Notes: a model not told the origin generated them from the letters alone. A stretch of 64,000 nucleotides of DNA from Costus lasius (GCA_027563935.2 CM050451.1:105117565-105181564), one strand, 5' to 3'. Shown: positions 21,947 to 34,225, counted from the stretch's first letter. Numbers and translations are program-made.

Positions 21947-22042
21947 GGAGCCATATTCTGTTGCTAGCGTGCATGAGATCCCGCGCTTTACAAAGAGTTC
22001 GAGCATACAGAAGCGACACTCTCTGCTTCTCAGCTCGTTCTA

Positions 22043-23342
22043 ATGGCAGATCAACTCCTCTCCACCGCCGCTGGTGCGTCTCTTCCGGCGAGCTACATTC
22101 GGCCGGAGTCGCAAAGGCCTCGTCTCCATGAAGTCATGAGCGGCGCCACCATCCCCACCGTGGATCTCGGCTCGCCGGATAAGCCCCAAATCGTAACTCA
22201 AGTCGCGGCTGCCTGCCAGGCCTATGGCTTCTTCCAGGTATAACTAACTAACTAATAACCAAAAAAAAAAATAAAAAAACCTAACAACTAATTAAGTCGG
22301 AGGACACAGCCACAACCCAAAACATAACGCGTATAAATCGGTGGTGAAACCCACTTCAAGTGTTGCGTTAACTACTAAATAATAGTAATTTTAGCTTCTA
22401 ATTAGTTAATTTCATATGGCCTTGTGTGCAGGTGGTAAATCATGGGGTGCCGAACGAGCTGATGCAGCAGATGATGGCGGTGGCGAAGGAGTTTTTCTTG
22501 CTGCCGCCGGAGGAGAAGGAGAAGCACTACTCCGACGACCCGGCGAAGAAGATACGGTTGTCGACCAGCTTCAACATTAGAAAGGAGACGATGCGCAATT
22601 GGCGGGACTACCTCCGCCTTCACTGCTACCCCCTCGACGAGTTCGTGCCTTGTTGGCCTTCTAATCCCCCTTCCTTCAAGTAAGAGTACATAATGAATTA
22701 TTCATGTGCATTACTTTGAAATTTTATCAACTGCTTGATGGATGATGTTTTTTGGTTGGCAGAAAAGTGGTGAGCAGCTACTGCGAACAAGTCCGGGCAC
22801 TCGGCTTTCGACTCCTGGGATTAATCTCACTGGGTCTGGGACTGAAAGAGCAGTATTTGGTCGAGGCTTTAGGCGAGCAAGAGCAGCACATGGCCGTTAA
22901 CTACTACCCCAAGTGCCCAGCTCCAGACCTCACGTACGGCTTGCAGGCCCACACCGACCCCAACGCCCTAACCATCCTACTCCAGGATCAGAGCGTGGCG
23001 GGGCTGCAGGTCCGCAAGGATGGCAGATGGATCGCCGTCAACCCCCAGCCGGACGCCTTGGTCATCAACATCGGTGACCAGCTGCAGATGTTGAGTAATG
23101 GGAGGTACAAGAGCGTGTGGCATCGGGCCTTGGTGAACTCCGACAAGGAGAGGATCTCGGTGGCGTCGTTCCTCTGCCCATGCAATAATGTGAAGATAAG
23201 CCCGCCGAAAGAGCTTGTAGGCGAGGGATCTCCGGCGATGTATAGGACCTACACCTACGACGAGTACTACAACAAGTTCTGGAGCAGAAATCTGGATGAC
23301 GATCATTGTTTGGAGCTCTTCAAAAACCGAGTGTCGGCTTAG
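22043..23342 (+). CDS. DMR6-like: 2-oxoglutarate/Fe(II) oxygenase, DMR6/DLO type (probable salicylate hydroxylase)
   Basis: Three exons join in frame: 22043-22237, 22432-22679 and 22763-23342, all GT-AG, giving 340 residues, the usual length. The DIOX N-domain begins near IPTVDL, with GFFQVVNHG spanning the first splice junction. The jelly-roll core shows the Fe ligands H211 and D213 (HTD) and H268 (VWHR), plus R278-x-S280 for 2-oxoglutarate. WRDYLRLHCYP, MAVNYYP and KFWSRNLD are hallmarks of the DMR6/DLO clade, whose members hydroxylate salicylic acid at C5 or C3 and so suppress immunity; some grass relatives also act as flavone synthases. The start is supported by a TATA box at 21939 and the family-typical N-terminus. 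Splice sites are deduced from frame and consensus. The gene looks intact. Confidence 0.95.
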
Positions 23343-23399
23343 CGGCGAAGCATATCTTAGAGACCAGGAGGAGCAGTCGGAAGCAAATCAAACAATATA

Positions 23400-23915
23400 T
23401 TGATGATTCATCGAATTAATAAATTAGAAGCTTAAGAATCAATCAATCACAATCAGCAAATTGTCGATAGATAGAAGATTCAAGAATTTATTATGTATAA
23501 TAAAATAGAATGTATTCCTATGTGACAAGCTTGTATCGACTGTACAATTATTCATCTCCCTTTTATAACTTTTCTCTGTTGTATACATGGTATCGGAGCC
23601 ATCTACCCCTCTGCATCGTCGTAGACGTTCTCTCAATAATCTCGCTGCTCAACAATCTCGCTTCAGGACAACCTTCTTGAGCCGCTGCTGCCATACAACT
23701 GTTCCACCAGCAGAGGTCTCTGTAACTCTGTTCCATCAATCTGCACATCTTAGACATTCTTCCCCATCTTTGCCGCCGCGGACATCGCCGGATTCCCTCC
23801 TAGTCGGCTTCTTTCCGGGTTTCGCAGCTGCCGCTGTTTTTGCCGAATTCAACCAACCGCTGTTATCAGTTACTGCACGCTTGCCTTGATACACACAAGC
23901 GTTTGAACACGCAAT
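23400..23915 (+). mobile_element. Copia 5' fragment: LTR end, primer-binding site and leader
   Basis: TGGTATCGGAGCC at 23588-23600 matches the tRNA-iMet primer site of plant copia elements and follows an LTR-like end (TGTTGTATACA) at 23587. The LTR start is not resolved, between about 23400 and 23470, so the left boundary is approximate and may overlap the 3' UTR of the DMR6-like gene. Leader sequence to about 23915 matches the inverted fragment at 1013-1260. No gag remains. Confidence 0.6.
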
Positions 23916-24314
23916 TGACGCTGGCCACGGTAGATGCCGTCGATCGCGGTTGGGATCGACGCCTGCGAAACCTGCCGCTGCCTCTTTCCCAAATTGGAAT
24001 CGATTTGGTTATTGGGTTGGGCCCTAATTTAGGGCTAGGCCTAACAACTATGACAAAGAAATATAACGTTGATTCATACCACATAAAACAATGCAAAATG
24101 CACCTACAATTTGCTTAAGAACGATGAGACGACGATACCATTGAATTGAAGGATGCAAAACATCATTGATTTAGTTGGATGTATTTTATGTACTCCTCCA
24201 TCATCTGCACCTGCAATTTGGTGTGGTCTAATCCTCTATTTCTCGCGCATCTATGCCGACAATAATACAAGCCTAATCGCTCACTTCCTTGAGAAAGCCC
24301 AAGCATAAACGTTC

Positions 24315-24349
24315 GGCCCAGTAAGGAATCAGCAGTTCAGCTCGGCCCA
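24315..24349 (+). promoter_or_regulatory. Site II-type elements (GGCCCA x2) of the L11 promoter
   Basis: GGCCCA occurs at 24315-24320 and 24344-24349, 90-120 bp before the ATG. TGGGCC/GGCCCA boxes (site II, TCP-bound) are typical of ribosomal-protein and organelle-biogenesis promoters in plants. No TATA box is evident, as is common for this class. Confidence 0.55.
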
Positions 24350-24436
24350 TTAAACGCTCCAGAAGAAAGTGTTTTGGATAACATCTGAGAGCAATCGTTT
24401 CTTCCGTTTCGCTGCTGCTCCTCTGCAACCACTGCC

Positions 24437-27400
24437 ATGGCCGCCACCTCACTCTCCCTCGCTCGCCTCCCTTCTCCTCCAGCCACAAACTCCGCACGAG
24501 ACCTCTCCTCCTCTTTCCTCCCTTCCTTCTTCTCCATCCCCTCCTCTTCCTCCTCCTCCTCGTTCTCTCGGCCACTCCGATTTTCGCGCCCGCTTCCACC
24601 CGTGAGGGCCATGGCGCCCCCCAAGCCCTCGGGAAAGCCCAAGAAGGGTGCGAACCCGTCCGCCTATTTTTTCCTCCGCCTATTTTTTTGGATTCTTGAC
24701 TGGTCTCTTCTGCTGTTGCAGTGGTAGGTATCGTGAAGTTAGCTCTGGAGGCGGGCAAGGCGACCCCCGCTCCGCCGGTTGGACCCGCCCTAGGTTCCAA
24801 GGGTGTGAACATTATGGCCTTTTGTAAAGAGTATAACGCTAAGACCGCCGACAAACCCGGCTACGTTATCCCCGTCGAGATCACCGTATTCGATGTGAGC
24901 TATCTTGTTTTGGGTTTTTTTTTTCTACTATTGCCAACTAATTCTAGAGAAATTTGTCTTTTATTCTTGCATTTCGTATTCTTTTTTTTTAAAAAAAATC
25001 TTTTACCCTTGTCAACTAATCCTCGATTCCCCTTGGTCCACGGAGGTTGTTGTGTTGGTAGAAGTCGGTTGTTTGGGTTGCTCATAGCGTAGATTTGCAT
25101 TTATGATTTATTCCTGATGTGGTACAAATGTCTGAATCTCTTCTCCCAGGATAAGAGTTTTACTTTCATTTTGAAGACTCCACCGGCTTCGGTTCTGCTC
25201 CTCAAGGCTGCAGGTAAATGAACCTTCTGTTTGTTTATCTGCTTTGCTGATTCTTTGTTAAATTAAAATATAATCTCTCTGTTAATATGTTGAGAAAATA
25301 AAGTTCCCATTTCGTTTTAAATGTGCTAGTTTCCAAATGAATAGAATGCGGTGATCCCATGCACTCAAAATTTCACCTTTATCCTTTTTGTTATTTCTGA
25401 TATATAATCCACGAGTGAGGTGTTTATCATCATAATATATGTATGCAGCCCGAGTATAAGGTACTGGATTTTAGTAAATATAATGGTATTTACTGTCATT
25501 GAATTTACTTTGAAATTCATATCAAGGTCACAATTTACTGTTGTTGAACTTAATTTTTAGGCCTTCTTACACCTTAATTGATTTGAACTTAATCTATGAA
25601 ATCAATAATGTAAAATAACAAATAAAGTAGTAAGTGATAAATAGAATTGAAGATGGTGAGTGTCTGTCCTATGTCAAAATATGATCCCTTCAGTTTGATC
25701 TTTTACTCCAACGTACAATTGACTTTGCAATCTCTGCTAGTAGCTCCAGTTGGAAAGTTTCTTGGCAGCTCTTTCATTATTGAGTAACAAAGATTAGCTA
25801 GTAATACTAACATAATCAAATTTGAGCGGAACCTAGTATGAGAAAAATAAGAGGATGAACACTTGACTTTCTTTCCATTTTGGTGTTTATAAAATATGAA
25901 GAGGGATCCTTCTTATTTGGAGACGATCATTTGTAACACCACTTTATAGATAAAATTACTTAACAAAATTTTAAGAGATACATCTTTCTAAAAAGAAGAA
26001 AAAGGGTTAAAAAAAACTAACTACTCACCAATATTACATTCTTTTTTTAAAAAAATCCTTTTTTTAAAATATGCTAATAACCCCTAATAAAAATTTAAAA
26101 TTAAAAACATTAAACAAACATTAGTATTGCTTATTGTTATATCTTCAATGGATAGTGTGGACTAAAGAGGAAAGAATGGATTGAAAATTGATGGTTTTTC
26201 TCTCAATTTAGTATCTATCCAAATTAGGGCGAAACTAGGGGGGCTGTTCTTGTGCAAGCCTTTGCTCGTGGCTGTGATCCCCTCTACTTGCCTCCACTCT
26301 AATGGCTCATCTTTGCTTGCCTTCTCTCATGCTCATGTTCACCTCCTTTCTTTTTTCTCTCTCAAAGAAAATACTAGGAGAAATTTTATTATTTTTGTAC
26401 TCTTATATTTTAATTTATAGTTTTATTCCTCTCTTTTACTTTTCATTCCCCTCCAGAATTCACAATGTTAGTACATGATTCTCTATTGGAAGGAGTGGAA
26501 TAAATGAGGACTTACCTATACCTCAATTGGCTTGATTTTGAACATTGCACACATGATTCGGATTACTACAACACAAAGTTACATATTTTTTGCTTTGTCT
26601 ATCTTGATTTTCCTAAGAGATTTTGGGAGTGTCCTATCTAGTCCACTGTCATACTCATATGCATATATCCTTGTATTGTTGTATTTATTTGAAAGAAGAA
26701 AAAAAAAGGATAACTACTTTACTAAATGTAGCCTTTTAAAAATGTTCAACTTTCACAAGATTCCAACATGCTGATGGATTCGATGGCAGGTAGTACCAAT
26801 TGGCTTTTTGTTTTATGCTTGGTACACCATTAGTTGGAACTTCCAGTTAGGGATTAATGTTAAGCATGCTATTGCTTTTTCCCTCATAGATTAGCATCAC
26901 TAGATTATTCATTAGGGATTCTTATTGTACCAAAAATGCTACAAGGAATGGATAGAAAGGTCTATGTATTCTCAGTAGTTTAGATATTTGCAATATAATA
27001 AATAATGTCTTACAATTTGCAATAAATTATTGCATAGTTTTGAATGTTGTTTGGAATCATCATCAATTTGTAGCCTCATCCTATTCTGTGGTCACTTCGA
27101 CAATGCTATACAGATGCAGAGAGCTTGATGACATCCATTAATAGGGAAGTAACTAGAAGTATTTTCAATTTTAGAGGGATTAGCTATGTGGACTGTCGAG
27201 TTCAATCACACTGTTCTGTGGTTCTGGGAATTATGCTAAGGCTTTAGTCACAATCACCGGACTGCTCATCAATCACCGGACTGCTCATCAGAAGATTACA
27301 CTGAGATTGTTTTGGCTGTTAGGCTTAAATTGTTTTAGTGAAGGATACACTTACGAATTTATGCAATCAGGATAAGAAAATGAACATGAAGTAGTTCTAA

Positions 27401-28193
27401 ATGATGGACTTAAACCACTAGATTGATAAAATGGAAGACTGCTGGTTTCACTAGACATGCATTTCTTTTCTCCAGACCCTAGAGGGCCACTTTTAACTGT
27501 TCTACCCTGTGGTTATCTTGGAAACCTCATCATTTGCTTAAGTGGATATAAGTGCCTTCAGTATATTGAGTTGAGATCCTCACTATTGGTGTGCTGATGG
27601 TAACTCCACCATTATAAATTGAAGCAGTCTGGGTGTGTTAGTCGGTGTTACTAACATTTTGTTTGTATCCTTTTGTGGCTCCGACGATTAAATGAATGAA
27701 CGATAATCTTTGCTATCTCAGCTAAAATTGATCTTTGACTGCCAAAAGTAACTTGGGCCATGATGGCTTATATTTGCAGCTTCTTTTGTGAATTCCAAAT
27801 TTGGTGTTAATAACCGTGTACCTTATTCTTTGTTTTACTAAAATTATGTAAAAGCTACCTTCTGTTTACTGCCATTTTATGGCTTTGAACATGCCACCGA
27901 TTTCTAAGCTCCTAGCTTTATCCTGTGTACCATTCGTGGTACAAAACGGTTTCTGAGTACAATCATCTTTGAAACGTGTAGGAATTGAAAAAGGATCGAA
28001 AGAACCTAAACGAGAGAAGGTGGGGAAAGTAACGATTGATCAGTTGCGTGCAATAGCACAGGAAAAATTACCAGACTTGAATTGTACTACTATTGAGTCA
28101 GCCATGAGAATCATCGCAGGTACAGCAGCTAATATGGGAATTGATGTGGATCCACCAGTCCTGGAGCCGAAGAAGAAGGAAGCTGTCCTTTAA
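24437..28193 (+). CDS. PRPL11: Plastid 50S ribosomal protein L11 (nuclear-encoded)
   Basis: Four exons (24437-24647, 24722-24894, 25150-25213, 27982-28193) join in frame with GT-AG borders to give 219 residues. Residues 1-58 form a Ser/Arg-rich, acid-poor plastid transit peptide. The mature part has the L11 N-domain ([35 protein letters not shown]) and the rRNA-binding C-domain ending [17 protein letters not shown]11 binds the GTPase-associated region of 23S rRNA and supports factor-dependent elongation. The start is the first ATG of the transit peptide. Intron 3 is 2.77 kb and AT-rich, with no coding insert recognised. The gene appears functional. Confidence 0.95.
27252..27289. repeat. 19-bp tandem duplication in L11 intron 3
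   Basis: AATCACCGGACTGCTCATC occurs twice without spacer (27252-27270 and 27271-27289). The identical copies suggest a recent slippage event. Confidence 0.9.
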
Positions 28194-28705
28194 TTCTTTT
28201 GTCATTTTTTAATTTCCTTTGGTAGATTGAACTTTGAAGTGTCACACTTTTTCTTTTGGCACTGTACTTGTTCTATGATTTTACTTTCAGCTTGCCTCGC
28301 TCACCGGTGTTTATTGTGCAAGACGTGTATCTGCAGGAGAGAGGAAATTCTTCTCTGTAATGTTCTTATTGTGAAATAGAAAGTCGAATGGGTTTAAACT
28401 CGAAACGGTGGTTGACAGTATGCAGTTCATATAGTCAATTTTGTGATTAGTTCTTAAATTGTTACAAAAAGTACAATCATTTAATTCTCACAAAAATAAA
28501 AAAAAAAGAGGATTTTTGCGCTGCATAATGATAAAAAGAATTGAGGAGCGTTCGAAGATGTGTAAATTTTCATTTGCTCATGTTGGTTCGCATATATATT
28601 TTTGGAGATAGATAATCCTGTTTGCATATGATCGATTTATTATAAAACACAAAATAAAGATTAATTGCTTTAAAATATTATGCTATATAAATTTTATTCA
28701 GAGAC
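28194..28705. other. 3' flank of the L11 gene
   Basis: Probable 3' UTR to about 28390, then AT-rich spacer. No gene was recognised. Confidence 0.6.
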
Positions 28706-28708
28706 TAA

Positions 28709-29094
28709 GGGTTTGTTTGACTCTATTTTTAAGTTGTTTTCAAGCATAAAGTAATTAGAAAAAAAATAAAAAATTAAAAGTATAAACAAAATAAATAATA
28801 AAATAATAGTAAAAAAAAGTAGAAGTTGAAAAAATTATAATTTAATATTTTTGTATCTTCTATTTTTTTTTATAAAAAAATAATTTATATGATTTCGTTT
28901 AAAATTTTAAGTATTATTATTTTAAATAATTTAAAATTATAATACTAAATAAAAAATATATTATTATTTTAAATAATTTAAAATTATATTTATTTATTAT
29001 TTTAAATTTTGATATTAGTCAAACATCTTATAAATTTTAATAGTGCAGCACAGTATAATACAGTTTAGCAAAACTATTAAAGGGGCACAAACCC
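28709..29094. mobile_element. MITE candidate with TAA TSD
   Basis: GGGTTTGT at the left end and its complement ACAAACCC at the right end are flanked by TAA (28706-28708 and 29095-29097), matching PIF/Harbinger (Tourist) target choice. The 386-bp body is A/T-rich with partial inverted similarity (GTTTGAC versus GTCAAAC). The short terminal repeat leaves some doubt. Confidence 0.55.
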
Positions 29095-29215
29095 TAAAAA
29101 TAGAGTAAATTTTTTAATTATATTTTGAGCCTAACCTTCAAACTAGTTTCAAATAATTTTATTTAGTATATATTATTTTGGCAAAATAATCGGTAGATGA
29201 TGCAATCTAACTAGG

Positions 29216-30697
29216 TGTTAGGCCCAGGCGCTAGGCCCAAGCCCAGTTCCCTTTCATTAGTGGATCGGGCTAACGGGTCAGGTGGTGATAGCGGGGCGGA
29301 GCTCCATTTGAGGGAAACAGCTAGGGCTACAGTGCCCTGCTAGTTCACTCGCGTGCGGGACACGCGATGCAGCGCGGCAGCGTTGTCTGCCTCTCCCCTC
29401 CTTCTCCCCGATCTCCTCCCTTCGTCGAGCGTGGCTTTGGCAAGAGGTCCCGGCAGTGGCGACGGACTTCCGGCGGCTTCCCTGTGGGTTGGGTGCGGCG
29501 GTGCGGAAAGCTTCGGAGCAAAGGGGTGACGTTCCCCTTTCCATTCCTCCTCCTCTATCTTCGGCGTCGCCGGTGGCGAATCTAGCAGCATTCGTCCACC
29601 GAAGGTAAGCCTCTATCTCCTCCCGCTCCGGCTTCATCCGGCGGGCAGGTTTCTGGTCGGCGAGGTCGCCAACCCGGTTTCTTCGTTTCCGCCATGATCT
29701 CCTTCTTCTCCCTGTTTTCCAGTGAGAGTAGGTTGGTCCGGCGTGGCTGGAGCTCTCTCCCCTCTTCCTGGCGACGTCCGGCGGCCGTGGGTGGGTCCGC
29801 CGGCGTCTCCGGCTATGGGTGCGTGGGGGACGCGGCTCCCTCCTTTGGTGGCGTCCGGCGACTGTGGGGGTTCGCCGGCGCCTTCCTTGCCTCCAGCGAG
29901 GTCGTGCTCGGCCGGACGGTGCTCCGGCGAGCCTCGGGCAGTTTCCGATAATCCTCCGGTCGTCGTCCATGTGCCTCAGTTTACGTGCACGTGTCTCGGT
30001 TTGCATGCACATGCCTTGGTTTCTGTGCGCGCGTCTCTAATGGGTTTCGGACGCGATTCCTATTCCCGGCCGATCAACTGCCCTCAGCCAGTGTCTTCCT
30101 CTCTTTGGCTTCTTGCGCCCTGCGCTCCCGGCCGAGTCGTCTTTCTCGGTCGGCGATTCCTCGCCCCTCTCCGCGCTCCGGTCATGTGCGTCGGCCTTGT
30201 GTGATGTTGCCCGGCGTTGTCCGGTTTGTCTGTGCCGGACGTCTGCGAGACGTCCTTGTTGGGCGAGAGGTGAGTTCGGCCGCCTGCGTGCAGTCTAGTC
30301 GGAGTCAGGGCGTGTGCCCGGCGTCCTGCGTGATGTCATCTCCTGCGTGAGTGTGCACTTCTACCTACGTGCGGATTTGCTTCTTTTCTGGTGTACTGGA
30401 CTCGTACGCGCGCTGCGCTGGCGTCGAGTCTCGGGTTATGTATTTTGGTGGACCTTGGAGCTGGATCGTGCAACGGTCCTCAGTGGGCACGTGGCGGTCA
30501 ATGACTCGTCAAGACGAGAGTCGAGGTGGCCATCTGGGATAGGCTGAGGAACACGTCGAGGACGTGCTCCTACTGGTCGCGCCTGGATCAGCGGTTCAGC
30601 CGTTTAGCCCCTGCGTGGGCGTGCTTGGGTGCGAGTCAAAGTGTTGACTCGGGTGTATTTTAATTAAAAATTTATTACCCTAATTCTGGGCATGACA
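29216..30697 (+). repeat. 5' LTR of the gypsy element
   Basis: 1482 bp, starting TGTTAGGCCC and ending GGGCATGACA. It is GC-rich through its middle, so several long open frames occur on both strands by chance; none encodes a recognisable domain. Relative to the 3' LTR it lacks about 30 bp after the first CCCAAGCCCA and has small indels, so the element is not very young. Confidence 0.92.
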
Positions 30698-30700
30698 GAC

Positions 30701-30713
30701 TGGTATCAGAGGC
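30701..30713 (+). other. Primer-binding site (tRNA-iMet type)
   Basis: TGGTATCAGAGGC lies three bases after the 5' LTR, the standard priming site for minus-strand synthesis in plant gypsy and copia elements. Confidence 0.9.
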
Positions 30714-31000
30714 CAAGTTCTGCATGTTCCAACTTGTACACCGGTATTGTACACGTGTTGGCAGCTGTGGTCACTGCGATGATCACCAATGTCCACAGCA
30801 TTGAGTTGCTGGTGGAGACTGTTGAATATGGGGGAGCTTCGCTCCAAAGATACCGATAGAGTTGGCTTTGTTCAACTAGAGCCTCAGGGCTCGATTTTCT
30901 TGTCTCCCTAGCGGAGTCATTCGTGTTGGAGGTCGTGTTGCTGAAGCTCGTTATTGCAGCTTCTATAGCACCGACCAAGGCCAAAGGTGGCCATTGGGAC

Positions 31001-31350
31001 TGTCGTGCGACAACATGTCCCGAAGGCAGTTGATTGTGCCTATGGGATCATCGTGCGACGATGTATCCCGGGCATCATTCATTGATGCCATAAAATAGTC
31101 ATGCGATGACTTGTCCTGGAGAGTGGTTGCTGGTGGTTGACGGACAATGTGCGACGATGTGTCACGGACACCAGCTGATATCTCCATGGGATCGTCGTGT
31201 GACGACGTATCTTAGAGACCGACCGATGGCGGCCAAATAAGTGTTGTGTGATGACACATTATATGAACTGAGGCCTTTGTAGCCTATGGAATGTCATGCG
31301 ACGACATCTTTGGAACTCCAGCCAAGAGTGGCCATATGACTGCCATGAGA
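31001..31350 (+). repeat. Hairpin-bearing tandem array, ~48-bp period, in the gypsy 5' internal region
   Basis: About eight degenerate units, spaced 46-50 bp, each centre on a short inverted repeat with a GYG loop: TGTCG-TG-CGACA at 31001, ATCGT-GCG-ACGAT near 31049, GTCAT-GCG-ATGAC at 31098-31110, GTCGT-GTG-ACGAC near 31195, and ATGTCATGCGACGACAT near 31290. A period of 48 is also 16 codons, and the minus strand shows a 16-residue repeat (RDTSSHDD-like). It lies between the primer site and the gag remnant. Confidence 0.75.
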
Positions 31351-32165
31351 CGGTGTGTTTGCGAGCTAGCACCCATTTTAGGGGTTTGCTATGTTGTGGA
31401 AGTTGAGGACTTCCTATGGGGTATTGGAATTATATTTCCAAAATACCCAGGTTCCTGCTGAGGAGCAGGTAGATGCTTATATCACGCATCTCTTCGGAGA
31501 CACGTAATTGTGGTGGCGGACTCTGGCCGCACACTACCCTTTTCGGGGTCTATACTGATCCTTAAGCTCTTGTGAGGATATCTCAAAAAGATAAGATTGT
31601 GGTATAGTTTCTATTTGGGAAACTTATCATGGGTTGCGTGAGGCATCCTAAAACGACTAAGGCATACTGGGCCACGCGGGATTATGTCCGGCGGTATGCC
31701 TAGGTGATGCTTGAGATAGAGGGTTTCCATTGTCAGCAACACCCTAGCGGTAGGGTTTTGCCATAGAGAGGCAAGGGTTGACGACCCTCCTTGCGAAGGA
31801 GAGGTCCCTTCGTTGGTGAAGGGTTTGTTGGAAGAGTTCTCCAACTTGTTCTCCTCGGAGTCTTCTAAACACTTTTCCTAAAGGAGAGGGATAGATCCCA
31901 AGTTGAGCTTGTGACAGGATCCACTCCTCCACTAAAGACTTCATACCGTATTTCTCCAACGGAGTTGGTCGAGCTTCGTTAGCAATTGAGTGGATTGCAC
32001 GAAGCCAGGTTCATTCGGCTTACGGTATCGCCTTATGGAGCGCTGATCCTCTTCTAAAAGAAGAAGGATTAGTCGCTAAGGTTCTGGGTAGACTATAGAA
32101 CCTTGGATAGGATAACGATGAGAGACTATTGTCTTATACTGCTTATCCCTGATCTGGGAGATCGA

Positions 32166-33819
32166 TGATAGGTGTCCATTTTATAGGATTTAGAGTCTTG
32201 TTTCTACCATCTTTATAGGCTTAAGTTCTATTTTCTGTCACATTTTGATATCTTTTCTTGTAAAGTATGGAATCTTCACTCTTTGTCGTTTATTTAAGAA
32301 ATGCAGGTCATTTCTATACATTTTCGTGAAGAATTTTGAAGATTTTATATTATGAAAAGATTCATCATAGTTCGACGAGGTTACAGGCAAAATTTCAGAG
32401 TTTTTGGAGTTTTCCATGAAGAACACAGCCGGCCCGTGTCCATGATCACAGCCGTGTTCATCACTGCTTCCGAATCTGCGATGGACGAGTTGAACATGGC
32501 CTGCCCGTGTCCATGATCACGGCCGTGTTCATCACTGCTTCCAAATCTGCGATGGACGAGTTGAACACGGCCTGGCCGTGACATTCGTCACGCCCGTGCT
32601 CAATGAATTGCCCCGAAGCCGTCACCGCCGTGTCGCGCCCGTGTTCGGGCGTTTCGGAATTTACAGAGAAGAACACGACCTGCCCATATCCAGAGGCACG
32701 GCCGTGTTCACTTACCTGCAGTATGCCCGAGACGGACACGGCCGGCCCGTGTTCGCTGTCACGCCCGTGATCGCGTCCGCTAATCACGACCTTTCATTCG
32801 TTTCTCCTCAAATTCAACGCTCCAGATGCCAGAAAATTGGGGAAAATTCCCAATTAACATTTCTAACCGCCCAAAGCTTGGGAAGGAGTATATAATCGAG
32901 ATTTTTGGGTGGTTATTGGGGGTCGAACTTTGGAGAAAACGTGACTAGGGCGAAAAGGGGCGATTTTGCTCGTTCGAGGGCTCGATTCGACCAGATTCTT
33001 TGGGGCTTTCAAGAGAAGACCGAAGATTCATCATCTCCTACCCTTGATTAGTAATTTCCCTCACTTTCGAGTATTATTTCTTGGATTTTTGGGTGTAAAA
33101 CGATGTATGCTTTAGAGTAAACCCTCGTTCGGGACTCGGGCGTAGCCCGTTGAACACATTTCTTCATGTAAAACATTTTATTGAATCTCAGTGATAGCTT
33201 TTAGTAAATTGACTTATTTAAATGAGTTGTGCTTATTGTGTATTTATGTTTTGGCCAAACATTTGTATGTGTTAAGTGTTACGAGATGAACTGAGAGGTG
33301 AATCGTAACACTCGATCGTTCTCATTTAAACTTGTGACTAGAATTACGAGAGTCGTTCTACGTCACTTGAGGATTTACGATATTTCATAGAGCTTAATGG
33401 GTCTCTTAGGTTAATTTTGCTACGAGAGTAGGAAATTAGCTTATGCTAGACACCGGATTACGCTTCGAGAGAAGGTAACCCGTACCATAGGAAAGATCGC
33501 CTTAAGTTGTTTACTGTCGAATTGCGCTTCGAGAGAAGGAGATCCGTTTTCTATTTCAATTCATTGATTGTTTTACATTTAAAGCTTTCAACGAGGTGAA
33601 ACCTGAAGTTCTGAACACTTCTTAAACTGTAATTTTCCCTTAAAGTCGTCGACTTCTTGGTTTGATAATTTAGTTAATTTAGTTTTAGAGCTATTCTTTT
33701 ATTTCGTGTTTGAATCATCTAGCTTTCAATGACACTAAAGGTCGGTACTTGACACCTGCTCCCTGTGGGAACGATATTATTTACTACTTCGATAGACCGT
33801 GCACTTACGGAGCCTATCA
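32166..33819 (+). mobile_element. Solo LTR nested in the gypsy RT domain, TSD ATCGA
   Basis: Starts TGATAGG and ends CCTATCA (perfect 7-bp terminal inverted repeat), flanked by ATCGA at 32161-32165 and 33820-33824. Removing it restores the RT order (before the DLRAG block). 1654 bp without coding domains. The GCCGTGT/GCCCGTG repeats and the CTCCCTGTGGGAACGATAT motif near the 3' end resemble Athila/Tat-type gypsy LTRs, an inference from general knowledge of those LTRs. A short open frame at 33710-33919 crosses the LTR end and is not a gene. Confidence 0.92.
32421..32770. repeat. GC-rich ~71-bp tandem repeats inside the nested solo LTR
   Basis: Units begin GAACAC/GAACAT at 32421, 32492 and 32563 (71-bp steps), with two further degenerate units near 32671 and 32734. 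Each unit pairs GCCCGTGTCC with GGCCGTGTTC, so it can fold on itself. Confidence 0.85.
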
Positions 33820-34225
33820 ATCGACTAGGGAAAGCATTGGTTTTCTTAAGGCTAGACCTGAGAGCAGGTTAATTAGCAAAATCGTTTCACCGAGGGCAAC
33901 GAATAGGAAAACCATATGAGTAGCCCGATATGAGTCCTTAAGTTCAAAGTGACGCCCTTTGAACTTCTAAAGCCCCTTCTACGTTTTGTCAACTGAAGAA
34001 TAAGTGTTGACCTCTTTTCTTAGATGACTACGTAGTTGTATATTTGGACGATATCGTGGTATTTTTCTCAAGCGTAGAGGAACGCCTAAGCTATCTAAGG
34101 CTGGTGTTGAGGGAGAAATGGAGTTGAGAAATTCTCATTTGTGGTGGATAAGATTTCTTTCTTTGGTCATGGGATGGACCACGGACAAGCGCGCATGGAC
34201 AAGGTAAAGGTCCAAGCCATTTGCG

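Noticed and set aside
24273..24854. 193-residue minus-strand frame opposite L11.
   Set aside because: It is the antisense shadow of L11 exons 1 and 2, rich in Arg/Gly because of the Ser/Pro codons on the coding strand.
29278..30012. Long open frame (244 residues) and several others within the gypsy 5' LTR.
   Set aside because: They lie wholly in GC-rich LTR DNA, are not conserved in the 3' LTR copy and encode Arg/Pro-rich low-complexity sequence.
33710..33919. 69-residue frame with CGNDIIYYFDRP that looked protein-like.
   Set aside because: It is the 3' end of the nested solo LTR reading into the gypsy RT; the motif is a conserved LTR sequence, not a protein.
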